From CAVPGH01 sp046726955 (GTDB taxonomy: Bacteria > Acidobacteriota > Vicinamibacteria > Fen-336): a stretch of 13,226 bases of DNA. The first letter of the stretch is position 1, and each line of letters begins with the position of its first letter. Positions 1-5,908 of the stretch are shown here, piece by piece. Below the pieces are notes generated by a model. It ran no database searches. It was not told the origin of the DNA and was given only the letters and a program-made list of their open reading frames with translations. The position numbers were made by a program, and so were the translations under genes. The stretch spans positions 1-13,226 of the forward strand of contig JBKPBQ010000104.1 of assembly GCA_046726955.1 (NCBI GenBank). The letters run 5' to 3'.

Positions 1-1894
1 CGCCCGCGGTGGCCACCGGACCGCCGTAGTTCTCGGTGCCGGTGAGCGGCAGACCGCGAGCGGTGAGCTCCGGCCGCTCCCCGAGGGGCCGGGTCCAGCG
101 GATCTCGCCCGCCTGGAGGTCGATGGCGTTGAGCGTGCCCCACGGAGGCTTCACCGCCGGGTAGCCGTTCTTGTCGAAGAAGCGGTTGTAGCCGGTGTGG
201 GTGTACGGGACCGAGAGGTCGGGCGGGTCGTCCGTTGGCTTCGACGGCTTCGGCGGGTCGCCGAGGAGGAACGCAACGAGCCCGGCTCGCTGATCGGCGG
301 TCAGCATTGCGTACGCGGGCATCACCCCCTTGCCGGCCGTGATCACGCGCTTGACCTCGTCTCGCGGCTTTCGTGTCTCGAGGCCGATGAGGCTCGGGAT
401 CTGCCGCTCCGGATCGCCGCGCCGATCGACGCCGTGGCAGGCCACGCAGTTCTGCTGGTAGAGCACCCGGCCGAGCGCGGCGTCCGTCGACTCCTTCCCC
501 TGCTCGATGCGGACCATGGTGATGATGCACGGCACCTCGTTCGCGTTGACGTAGAGGAGGCCCGAGTCGGGATCGAACGACGCGCCGCCCCAGCCCGCGC
601 CGCCGTCGAAGCCCGGAAAGACGACCGTCCCCTCGTGGCTCGGCGGTACGAACGGGCCCGCGGAGCGAATCTGCCTGAAGCGCTCGACGAGGTCGCGGTG
701 CGACTCGTCGTCGAAGACGAACAGGTCCTCTTCCCCGAGCCGCTGGCGGGTGAAGGGAGGGGGTTGGCGGGGAAGAGGCTGCGTGGGCCAGGCTTTCTCG
801 CCGTCGAGGTCCGAGGGTGGGAAGGGCACCTCGTCGATGGGGAAGAGCGGGCGGCCGGTCTCGCGCTCGAACAGGAAGACGTGGCCCGTCTTCGTCACCT
901 GGACGACGGCCGCGACTTTCCGGCCGTCGCGGGTCACGGTCACGAGGACGGGCGCCGCGGGCAGGTCGCGGTCCCAGAGGTCGTGGTGCACGAGCTGGTA
1001 GTGCCAGACGCGCTCGCCCGTCGCCGCCTTCAGTACGAGCAGGCAGTTCGCGAAGAGGTTGGACCCCAGGCGGTTCCCGCCCCAGAAATCGAACGCGGCG
1101 CTGCCCGTGGGGAGGAACACGAGCCCTCGCTCCTCGTCCACCGTGATCCCCGTCCAGGCGTTCGCCCCGCCGATGCGCTCCCACGCGTCCTTCGGCCAGG
1201 TGTCGTATCCGAGCTCGCTGGGATGCGGGATCGTGTCGAAGACCCAGGCGATCCGGCCGGTGCGCACGTCGTAGGCCCGGATGTGCCCGGGCGCGGAGGC
1301 GCCCGGTCCCTCGGAGACGCGCGTGCCCAGGATGAGGAGGTCCTGGTAGAGCGCTCCCGGCGTGTTCGAGAGGACGTAGAGGCCGGTCACGTCGCGGCCC
1401 AGGCCCTCGAGGAGGCTGACGCTCCCGCCGCTACCGAAGCTGGGCACCAGCTTTCCCGTGGCCGCGTCGAGCGCGAAGAGCCGCTGGCCCGCCGTGAAGA
1501 GGATGCGGCGATCCTCGCCTTTCGCCCAGTAGACGACGCCCCGGTTGACACCGAGCGCGTGGGGAGCGACTCCCGAGGCGGAGGCGAACGGGTCGAAGGT
1601 CCACAGCTCCCGGCCGGTGGCGGCGTCGAGCGCGAAGACCCGGATCGTGGGAGAGGTCGCGTAGAGCACCCCGTCCACGACGATCGGGTTGCACTGTATC
1701 TGCGAGCGGTTCTCCGGGCTCGTCCCTCCGCTCCGATAGGTCCAGGCGACCTGCAGCCTCTTGACGTTGCCCCTGTCGATCTGGGCGAGCGGCGAGTACT
1801 GCTGATGGCCGGGACCGCCACCGTGCGTGGGCCACCCACGATCGGGGAGGGGAGTCGCGGCGGCGGCGAGGAGGACGAAGAAGGGCGCGCGCAT
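1..1894 (-). CDS. PQQ-dependent dehydrogenase with inserted cytochrome c domain (partial, C-terminus missing)
   Basis: Periplasmic quinoprotein dehydrogenase that would oxidise a sugar or alcohol with pyrroloquinoline quinone and pass electrons to its own haem c. The frame is open from ATG 1894 to the left edge (631 residues). The N-terminus (MRAPFFVLLAAAATPLP) looks like a short signal peptide. Beta-propeller motifs follow: GHQQYSPLAQI, NPIVVDGVLYATSP, FALDAATGRELWTFDP. A haem-binding CVACH lies at residues 483-487, with a likely distal Met in GKGVMPAYAML. The propeller then resumes with WGTLNAIDLQAGEIRW and TGTENYGGP, the order known for PQQ dehydrogenases with cytochrome c inserted before the last blades. 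Roughly 80-100 C-terminal residues are probably outside the window. The start is 8 nt after the stop of the GTPase gene upstream, so the two may be cotranscribed. Substrate cannot be told from sequence; no frameshift seen. Confidence 0.93.
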   Translation of the reverse strand, partial: MRAPFFVLLAAAATPLPDRGWPTHGGGPGHQQYSPLAQIDRGNVKRLQVAWTYRSGGTSPENRSQIQCNPIVVDGVLYATSPTIRVFALDAATGRELWTFDPFASASGVAPHALGVNRGVVYWAKGEDRRILFTAGQRLFALDAATGKLVPSFGSGGSVSLLEGLGRDVTGLYVLSNTPGALYQDLLILGTRVSEGPGASAPGHIRAYDVRTGRIAWVFDTIPHPSELGYDTWPKDAWERIGGANAWTGITVDEERGLVFLPTGSAAFDFWGGNRLGSNLFANCLLVLKAATGERVWHYQLVHHDLWDRDLPAAPVLVTVTRDGRKVAAVVQVTKTGHVFLFERETGRPLFPIDEVPFPPSDLDGEKAWPTQPLPRQPPPFTRQRLGEEDLFVFDDESHRDLVERFRQIRSAGPFVPPSHEGTVVFPGFDGGAGWGGASFDPDSGLLYVNANEVPCIITMVRIEQGKESTDAALGRVLYQQNCVACHGVDRRGDPERQIPSLIGLETRKPRDEVKRVITAGKGVMPAYAMLTADQRAGLVAFLLGDPPKPSKPTDDPPDLSVPYTHTGYNRFFDKNGYPAVKPPWGTLNAIDLQAGEIRWTRPLGERPELTARGLPLTGTENYGGPVATAG

Positions 1895-1902
1895 CCGCGC
1901 GG

Positions 1903-3156
1903 CTAGCCCTTGCCCTTGAGCTCCAGGTCGAGACGCAGCATCAGTCGCTCGAGCCGGCGGGTGCCGACGAGCTTCACCGTGACCGCGTCGTCCAGGACCT
2001 CCTTCTGGCCGTCGTGCTCGAAGACGAGCTGGAGGCGGAGGTCGGACAGGTTCTTGAGGTACCGGGCGGGGACCTCGACGCTCGCCTTTCGCTTTACCTC
2101 CTGGCGGGCCTCCTTGTCGGAGACCATGAGGTCCTGGAAGAGCTTGTCCACGACGGGATCACGTACCGCCGTCGCCGACCGCGCGGGGCTCGAGAGCGCC
2201 ATGGCCCGCAGGTTCTCGAGCTCCTTGTGGATGTCGAGGTTCCCCTTCGTGGGAACGGCGCGCACCTTGTGCTTGTCTGTGTCCTCTTCGGCGAACTCGA
2301 CGCGCAGCGGCTCGTCGCTCTCCGGGGAGACGAGGCCGGCGAGGGGGTTATCGGCGGGCGCTGGCTCAGACGCGGTCGCGGCCGCCGTCGCCACGGGCGC
2401 TGCGGCGGGAGCGCTCGGCACCGGACGCGCCGGGATCGCGGTGATGGGCTGCGTGATCGGGCCGGACGTCGCGGGCGCGGGTGGCCGCGTCCCGGTGTTG
2501 AAGGCGAGGCTGGGCGTGATCGCGGGAACGCCCGTCGCGGGAGTTCCCCCCTGCTTGCGCGTCTCCTCCGCGATGCGGGCGCGGATGGAGGCGAGGGCGA
2601 GGCGCGAGGCCTCCTTGAGCGTCTCGAAGACGCCGACGCCGTGGATGGCGGCGGCTTCGAAGTAGGGGTTTCCCTTGGCGTTGATGACGGACTGCAGCTT
2701 GTCGATGGGGAGGATGTTCCGGAGGTCGCGCTTGTTGTACTGGAAGACCACCGGGATCTGATCGAGGCCGAGCCCCAGCTCCTCGAGGTTCGTCTTGAGG
2801 TTCTGGATCGACTCCTCGTTGGGGTCGAGCGCCGCCGCCTGGCTGTCGGCGACGAAGACGACGCCGTCGACGCCCTTGAGCACGAGCCGGCGCGTCGCGT
2901 TGTAGAAGACCTGGCCGGGCACGGTGTACAGCTGCAGGCGGACCTTCATCCCGCCGATGACGCCGACGTCGAGGGGCAGCAAGTCGAAGAAGAGGGTGCG
3001 GTCCGTCTCCGTCTCGAGGCTCACCATCTCGCCGCGCGAGCGCGGCGCCGTCTTGTGGTGGATCCACTGGAGGTTCGTGGTCTTCCCGCCGAGCCCGGGG
3101 CCGTAGTACACGATCTTGGCCGTCATGGCCATCGTCGTGTAATTCAAGAAGACCAT
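1903..3156 (-). CDS. MglA-like small Ras-type GTPase with long C-terminal extension
   Basis: Cytoplasmic GTPase of the MglA family, which sets cell polarity and drives motility in Myxococcus. The start MVFLNY aligns with the usual MglA N-terminus (MSFINY). Visible motifs are the P-loop GPGLGGKTT (residues 19-27), the MglA-specific TVPGQ in place of DxxG (78-82), VVFVADSQ, and the guanine-specificity motif NKRD (141-144). The GTPase core ends near residue 197, the normal full length of MglA. About 220 more residues follow: a Pro/Ala/Thr-rich linker (about 200-275), a charged stretch, then a C-terminal part (about 340-417) containing LRLQLVFEHDGQKEVLDD and ending in KGKG. I do not recognise the extension. 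No roadblock (MglB) partner is in the window. No Shine-Dalgarno is visible; a TAAACT box sits 9 nt upstream of the ATG. The 1894 dehydrogenase follows 8 nt downstream. Confidence 0.95.
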   Translation of the reverse strand: MVFLNYTTMAMTAKIVYYGPGLGGKTTNLQWIHHKTAPRSRGEMVSLETETDRTLFFDLLPLDVGVIGGMKVRLQLYTVPGQVFYNATRRLVLKGVDGVVFVADSQAAALDPNEESIQNLKTNLEELGLGLDQIPVVFQYNKRDLRNILPIDKLQSVINAKGNPYFEAAAIHGVGVFETLKEASRLALASIRARIAEETRKQGGTPATGVPAITPSLAFNTGTRPPAPATSGPITQPITAIPARPVPSAPAAAPVATAAATASEPAPADNPLAGLVSPESDEPLRVEFAEEDTDKHKVRAVPTKGNLDIHKELENLRAMALSSPARSATAVRDPVVDKLFQDLMVSDKEARQEVKRKASVEVPARYLKNLSDLRLQLVFEHDGQKEVLDDAVTVKLVGTRRLERLMLRLDLELKGKG

Positions 3157-3165
3157 GGGTCAGCG

Positions 3166-3171
3166 AGTTTA
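3166..3171 (-). promoter_or_regulatory. Putative -10 box (TAAACT) for the MglA-like gene
   Basis: TAAACT on the minus strand ends 9 nt before the ATG at 3156. There is no good -35 hexamer at the expected distance and no Shine-Dalgarno between box and start. If used, the transcript would be leaderless or nearly so. The match is short and could be chance. Confidence 0.35.
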
Positions 3172-3215
3172 GCACGAGGACTCGGGCCGACCCGGCGAGA
3201 AAAGTGCCGTGATTG

Positions 3216-3704
3216 CTAGAACGACAAGCCGATCCCTCCCGCGAAGCGGTCGTCGAACTGGAGCAACGGCGTTCCCGCCAGGCCCAGCCGCCGCCATTCG
3301 GCCCGGAGGACCAGGATCCCGGCGAGCTTGATCTTGCCGCCCACGATGAAGGCGCTGTGGGTGCCGTAGTCGCTCGTGACCGCGGTCTCCTCGCGCTGGA
3401 AGCCGGCTCCGATCCCGATGAAAGGGACGAACGGTCCGAAAGAGGGAGCGAAGAGCGCGGCCCCGGTCAGGCTGATCATCCCGTTGTCGACGATCGCGCC
3501 CGGCTGCTTCGCCACCTCTACCTCGAAGGCGGCCAGCTTCAGGAAGCCGAAGCCGACGGTCGCGCCGTACCCCCGGTTCCAGAGGATCTCGGGAGAGGCC
3601 CCGGAGATGAAGACGGTCGCTTCAATGGCTCTCGCCGTCGCCGGGAGGAGGCTCAGACCCAGAATGAAGACCAGTCGGGAGGCGACCGTGCGAGATCTCG
3701 CCAT
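3216..3704 (-). CDS. Small predicted outer-membrane beta-barrel protein
   Basis: 162-aa exported protein. A classic Sec signal peptide spans residues 1-26 (Arg-rich start, hydrophobic RLVFILGLSLLPA core, ARA just before the likely cleavage site). The rest alternates hydrophobic and polar residues with many Gly and aromatics (YGATVGFGFLKLAAFEVEVA, FVPFIGIGAGFQ), as in transmembrane beta-strands. It ends in Phe (GGIGLSF), the usual C-terminal signature recognised by the BAM machinery, and so implies a diderm cell. It resembles small OmpW/OmpA-barrel-like proteins in character, but I do not recognise the family. Upstream is an AT-rich stretch shared with the divergent JAMM gene; only a weak GAGAG lies about 9 nt before the ATG. 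A 59-nt gap separates it from the MglA-like gene downstream. Confidence 0.85.
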   Translation of the reverse strand: MARSRTVASRLVFILGLSLLPATARAIEATVFISGASPEILWNRGYGATVGFGFLKLAAFEVEVAKQPGAIVDNGMISLTGAALFAPSFGPFVPFIGIGAGFQREETAVTSDYGTHSAFIVGGKIKLAGILVLRAEWRRLGLAGTPLLQFDDRFAGGIGLSF

Positions 3705-3755
3705 GCTGTTTAACTCTCATTAATTCAGTAAGTTATATGTTTTTGACCCAAGCCG
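3705..3755 (-). promoter_or_regulatory. AT-rich divergent promoter patch upstream of the outer-membrane protein gene
   Basis: This is the most AT-rich patch noticed in the window. On the minus strand it contains TATAAC (3737-3732), about 28 nt before the ATG at 3704, which could serve as a -10 box. I cannot find a convincing -35; the expected position overlaps the -35 of the divergent JAMM promoter, so the two promoters may compete or share a regulator. Confidence 0.35.
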
Positions 3756-3785
3756 TTGACAGCCTTCCGAGGGGGTGCCTAGAAT
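3756..3785 (+). promoter_or_regulatory. Near-consensus sigma70-type promoter for the JAMM gene
   Basis: TTGACA at 3756-3761 and TAGAAT at 3780-3785 are separated by 18 nt. The -35 is a perfect consensus match and the -10 matches five of six positions. Transcription would start near 3792, giving a leader of about 46 nt with AAGGGA just before the ATG at 3838. This placement argues against translation starting at the in-frame GTG at 3775. Confidence 0.7.
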
Positions 3786-3837
3786 CGTGACGGCTACTCG
3801 ACCTCCCCCTCCGAACGCTCGAGCCGACCAAGGGAAC

Positions 3838-4383
3838 ATGACGGCCTACATCTCTCAAAACGCTTTCTGGGGCCTCCTGATCGCAGCCGTCGAGGTCTAC
3901 AAGCGGGAGTGTTTCGGCCTCCTCATCGGGTACCGGGACCAGAAGGAAGACGAGGACCGCTACATCATCGAGCACGCCCTTCCCTATCAGACGGCGGGGC
4001 GCCGGCACAAGGGCGTCGTCAGCAACCCCCGTGCTCACAAGCGGATCGAGCGCTTCCTGGCGAACATCCCTCAGCTCTCTGTGATCGGCGATTTCCACTC
4101 CCACACGATGTGGGGGTATAGCAAGGCCGCCAACGCGTTGTCCGACATCGACCTCGAGGGCATGGAGCCTGAAAACGTCTATGTCGTCGTGAGCGTCAAC
4201 GACCGGCTGCGCAAGGTCCCCTGGAGCTACACCGACGACGGCTCGCTCTCCGGAACCACCGACCAGCACCATTTCCGCCTCACCGCCTACATCGTCAACG
4301 ACGCCGGCGAGCCCCGAAAAGTCCCCATCGTCTGCCCGTACGCGATCGGCTTCGACGTGAAGCCGTTGCGCGCCGTCAAGTAG
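3838..4383 (+). CDS. Stand-alone JAMM/MPN+ (Mov34/JAB, M67-like) metalloprotease-like protein
   Basis: 181-aa cytoplasmic protein. JAMM enzymes are zinc isopeptidases or peptidases that in bacteria process ubiquitin-like or sulfur-carrier proteins. The expected elements are visible: catalytic Glu24 in KRECFGLLIG, the zinc ligands H87 and H89 in GDFHSHT, and S102-x2-D105 in SDID. The spacing from the second His to Ser is 12 residues instead of the usual 7 or so, indicating a longer catalytic loop. The segment after residue 106 (PENVYVVVSVN) fits the following core strand. Start: ATG 3838 is chosen over in-frame GTGs at 3775 and 3787 because AAGGGA precedes it, the GTG at 3775 lies upstream of the promoter's -10, and the extra residues are low-complexity (RPPPPN). 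No ubiquitin-like, E1-like or MoaD/ThiS gene adjoins, so the substrate is unknown. Confidence 0.87.
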   Translation: MTAYISQNAFWGLLIAAVEVYKRECFGLLIGYRDQKEDEDRYIIEHALPYQTAGRRHKGVVSNPRAHKRIERFLANIPQLSVIGDFHSHTMWGYSKAANALSDIDLEGMEPENVYVVVSVNDRLRKVPWSYTDDGSLSGTTDQHHFRLTAYIVNDAGEPRKVPIVCPYAIGFDVKPLRAVK

Positions 4384-4525
4384 CCTCGCCCCTCGCATCC
4401 CCACCGCCCTCCCGTTTTCCGCAGATTCCTGTGGAAAAGCTGTGGACCGAGACCCTGGAGCCCGCGTCCGGGGCCGACTCCAGCGGTTTGCACATTTTTG
4501 CAGCAGCCGCGTGACGATCAGGCGA
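4384..4525. other. Convergent spacer with 10-bp hairpin and CTGTGGA direct repeats
   Basis: This 142-nt stretch between two converging genes holds no ORF I can support. It contains a hairpin with a 10-bp stem (TTTTCCGCAG 4415-4424 with CTGTGGAAAA 4429-4438, one G-U pair, loop ATTC). CTGTGGA recurs at 4429-4435 and 4440-4446, an 11-bp period. TGTGGAAAA (4430-4438) is one mismatch from the inverse complement of the DnaA box TTATCCACA. The hairpin lacks a U-tract on either side, so it is not a standard intrinsic terminator. Confidence 0.6.
4455..4499 (+). terminator. Possible terminator for the JAMM gene
   Basis: Inverted repeat CTGGAG (4455-4460) and CTCCAG (4478-4483) encloses a GC-rich 17-nt loop that can pair further (CCC with GGG). 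A T5 run follows at 4495-4499, 11 nt after the stem. That gap is long for an intrinsic terminator, so the call is weak. Confidence 0.3.
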
Positions 4526-4735
4526 CTACTCGACGTCCACCCGCCGCGCCTTCTTGCGATCCGGGGGCGCCTCCCCGCCGTCCATCCGTGCGAGCTGCCA
4601 CTGGCAGAGCAGCACGATGCCCTCGAGGATCTGGCGCCGCGCCCGCCGGACGCGCTCGCGGTCGACCCCTGCTTCCTCGAGGATCTCCGACACGAGGCAG
4701 CACGCCTTGCGTGGTCTCGCTTCAGCTCGCGCCAT
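4526..4735 (-). CDS. Small conserved-looking helical protein at the end of the ArsA-family operon
   Basis: 69-aa cytoplasmic protein, not recognised. A strong AAGGAGG (4745-4739) stands 3 nt before the ATG, and the gene overlaps the end of the third ATPase by 14 nt, so it is probably translationally coupled and cotranscribed. The sequence has two predicted helices: residues 9-22 (RKACCLVSEILEEAG) and 25-50 (ERVRRARRQILEGIVLLCQW), the second amphipathic with a hydrophobic face. Cysteines are C12, C13 and one in LLCQWQ. The tail is basic (DRKKARR). The hydrophobic stretch is too short and charged for a transmembrane segment. Role is inferred only from position: an accessory or adaptor subunit for the ATPases. 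A chance ORF is unlikely given the ribosome site and overlap. Confidence 0.75.
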   Translation of the reverse strand: MARAEARPRKACCLVSEILEEAGVDRERVRRARRQILEGIVLLCQWQLARMDGGEAPPDRKKARRVDVE

Positions 4736-5906
4736 GCGCCTCCTTGTCGCCGAATGCCACCCGAAGCCTCTCTTCCTTGAAGGCCGCTCCCACTACCGGC
4801 CGTGAGGTCAGGCTGCGGGGGAGCACGAGGTGCCGCCTCTGGTTGTCCACCTGCAGCACGAGCTCGTCCCCGCGCGTCCACACCTGGAGACGCTCCTTCT
4901 CGACGAACGGCAGCCGGATGTAGAGGGCGTACGACCGTCCCTCCTTCTTCACCTCGATCGGCCTCTCGCGGTGGAAGACGGCGGCCGGGTCCTTGTCGCC
5001 GAACACCTTCTCTCCGAAGAGGTCGAGCATCGTCGTACCGACCATCTCCCGGTCGAAGAGCGGCGCCTCCAGGAAGGGAAGGGGATCGAAGGCCTCCTTC
5101 GCCGTGGCGAGGTGCGCCGCCTGGATGTCGAACCAGCGATCGAAGTACTTCGACCTCGCCTCCGCGGGCAGCACGCGGTTCGCCACCACGGCGTCCACCG
5201 GGAAGCCGAAGAGGTTCAGGTAGGTGTAGAGCCGCTGCGACTCGTTGATGACCATCTTCTCGGGGTTGAGCACGATCCGGATCGAGCTCGTCTTGGGATC
5301 CTGGAGGAAGCTGCCCATCCCCTCCATCTGCCCGTGCAGCGACTTCACGGCGGCGAAGACGTCGTCGCTGGGGATCGGCATGTCCGTCATCCGCTGCGCC
5401 ACCGGGCGCACCGTGCGGACGACCGTGCGCTGGATCGGGAAGATGCGCGAGAAGTAGAAGTTCAGCACCTCGGGCACGCCCAGCATGCGCACCGTGTCGC
5501 CCGTGGGAGCGCAGTCGATGACGATGAGGTCGTAGCGGCCGCTGTCGGCGAACCGCTTCACACGGAGGAGGCTCAGGAGCTCCTCCATCCCGGGGAGGAT
5601 CGCGATCTCCTCGGCCACCGTCTCGTCGACGCCCTGGAACGTCATGAAGCGGGTCAGGAAGTCGTGGATGACGCCCCAGTGCCGCGCGAGCTCCTGGTTG
5701 ACGTCCACCTCCACCGCGTCGAGCTTGGGGACGACCGGCGTCGGGTCTCCTCCGACCTTCACGTCGAGCGCGTCGGCCAGGCTGTGCGCGGAGTCGGTGG
5801 ACACGACGAGCGTTCGGTGGCCGCGCCGCGCCGCGCGGATGGCGGTGGCGGCGGAAAGGCTCGTCTTGCCCACGCCGCCCTTGCCGGAGTAGAGGATGAC
5901 GCGCAT
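4722..5906 (-). CDS. ArsA/Get3-family ATPase with C-terminal alpha-crystallin-like domain (Get3d-like)
   Basis: 394-aa soluble ATPase. Residues 8-15 (GKGGVGKT) form the deviant Walker A with signature Lys9 and catalytic Lys14; STDSAHSLADAL (36-47) is switch I and IDCAPTGDTVRML (130-142) is switch II/Walker B. VLNPEKMVINESQR is a typical family segment. After about residue 310 a beta-rich domain follows (YALYIRLPFVEKERLQVW, VDNQRRHLVLPRSL), matching the ArsA HSP20/alpha-crystallin domain of Get3d proteins. The only cysteine is C132, so the arsenite site of true ArsA is missing. Start: ATG 5906 lies 2 nt after the preceding ATPase stop and directly precedes the first strand; longer upstream extensions read into that gene. 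No Shine-Dalgarno, so coupled reinitiation is likely. Get3 relatives shuttle hydrophobic clients; the client here is unknown. Confidence 0.93.
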   Translation of the reverse strand: MRVILYSGKGGVGKTSLSAATAIRAARRGHRTLVVSTDSAHSLADALDVKVGGDPTPVVPKLDAVEVDVNQELARHWGVIHDFLTRFMTFQGVDETVAEEIAILPGMEELLSLLRVKRFADSGRYDLIVIDCAPTGDTVRMLGVPEVLNFYFSRIFPIQRTVVRTVRPVAQRMTDMPIPSDDVFAAVKSLHGQMEGMGSFLQDPKTSSIRIVLNPEKMVINESQRLYTYLNLFGFPVDAVVANRVLPAEARSKYFDRWFDIQAAHLATAKEAFDPLPFLEAPLFDREMVGTTMLDLFGEKVFGDKDPAAVFHRERPIEVKKEGRSYALYIRLPFVEKERLQVWTRGDELVLQVDNQRRHLVLPRSLTSRPVVGAAFKEERLRVAFGDKEAHGAS

Positions 5907-5908
5907 CG

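Noticed and set aside
197..1906. 569-codon open frame on the plus strand
   Set aside because: Antisense to the dehydrogenase, whose minus-strand frame has signal peptide, propeller motifs and CxxCH.
3775..3837. GTG start at 3775 for the JAMM gene
   Set aside because: It lies upstream of the -10 box and adds a low-complexity stretch; ATG 3838 has AAGGGA before it and matches the start of the fold.
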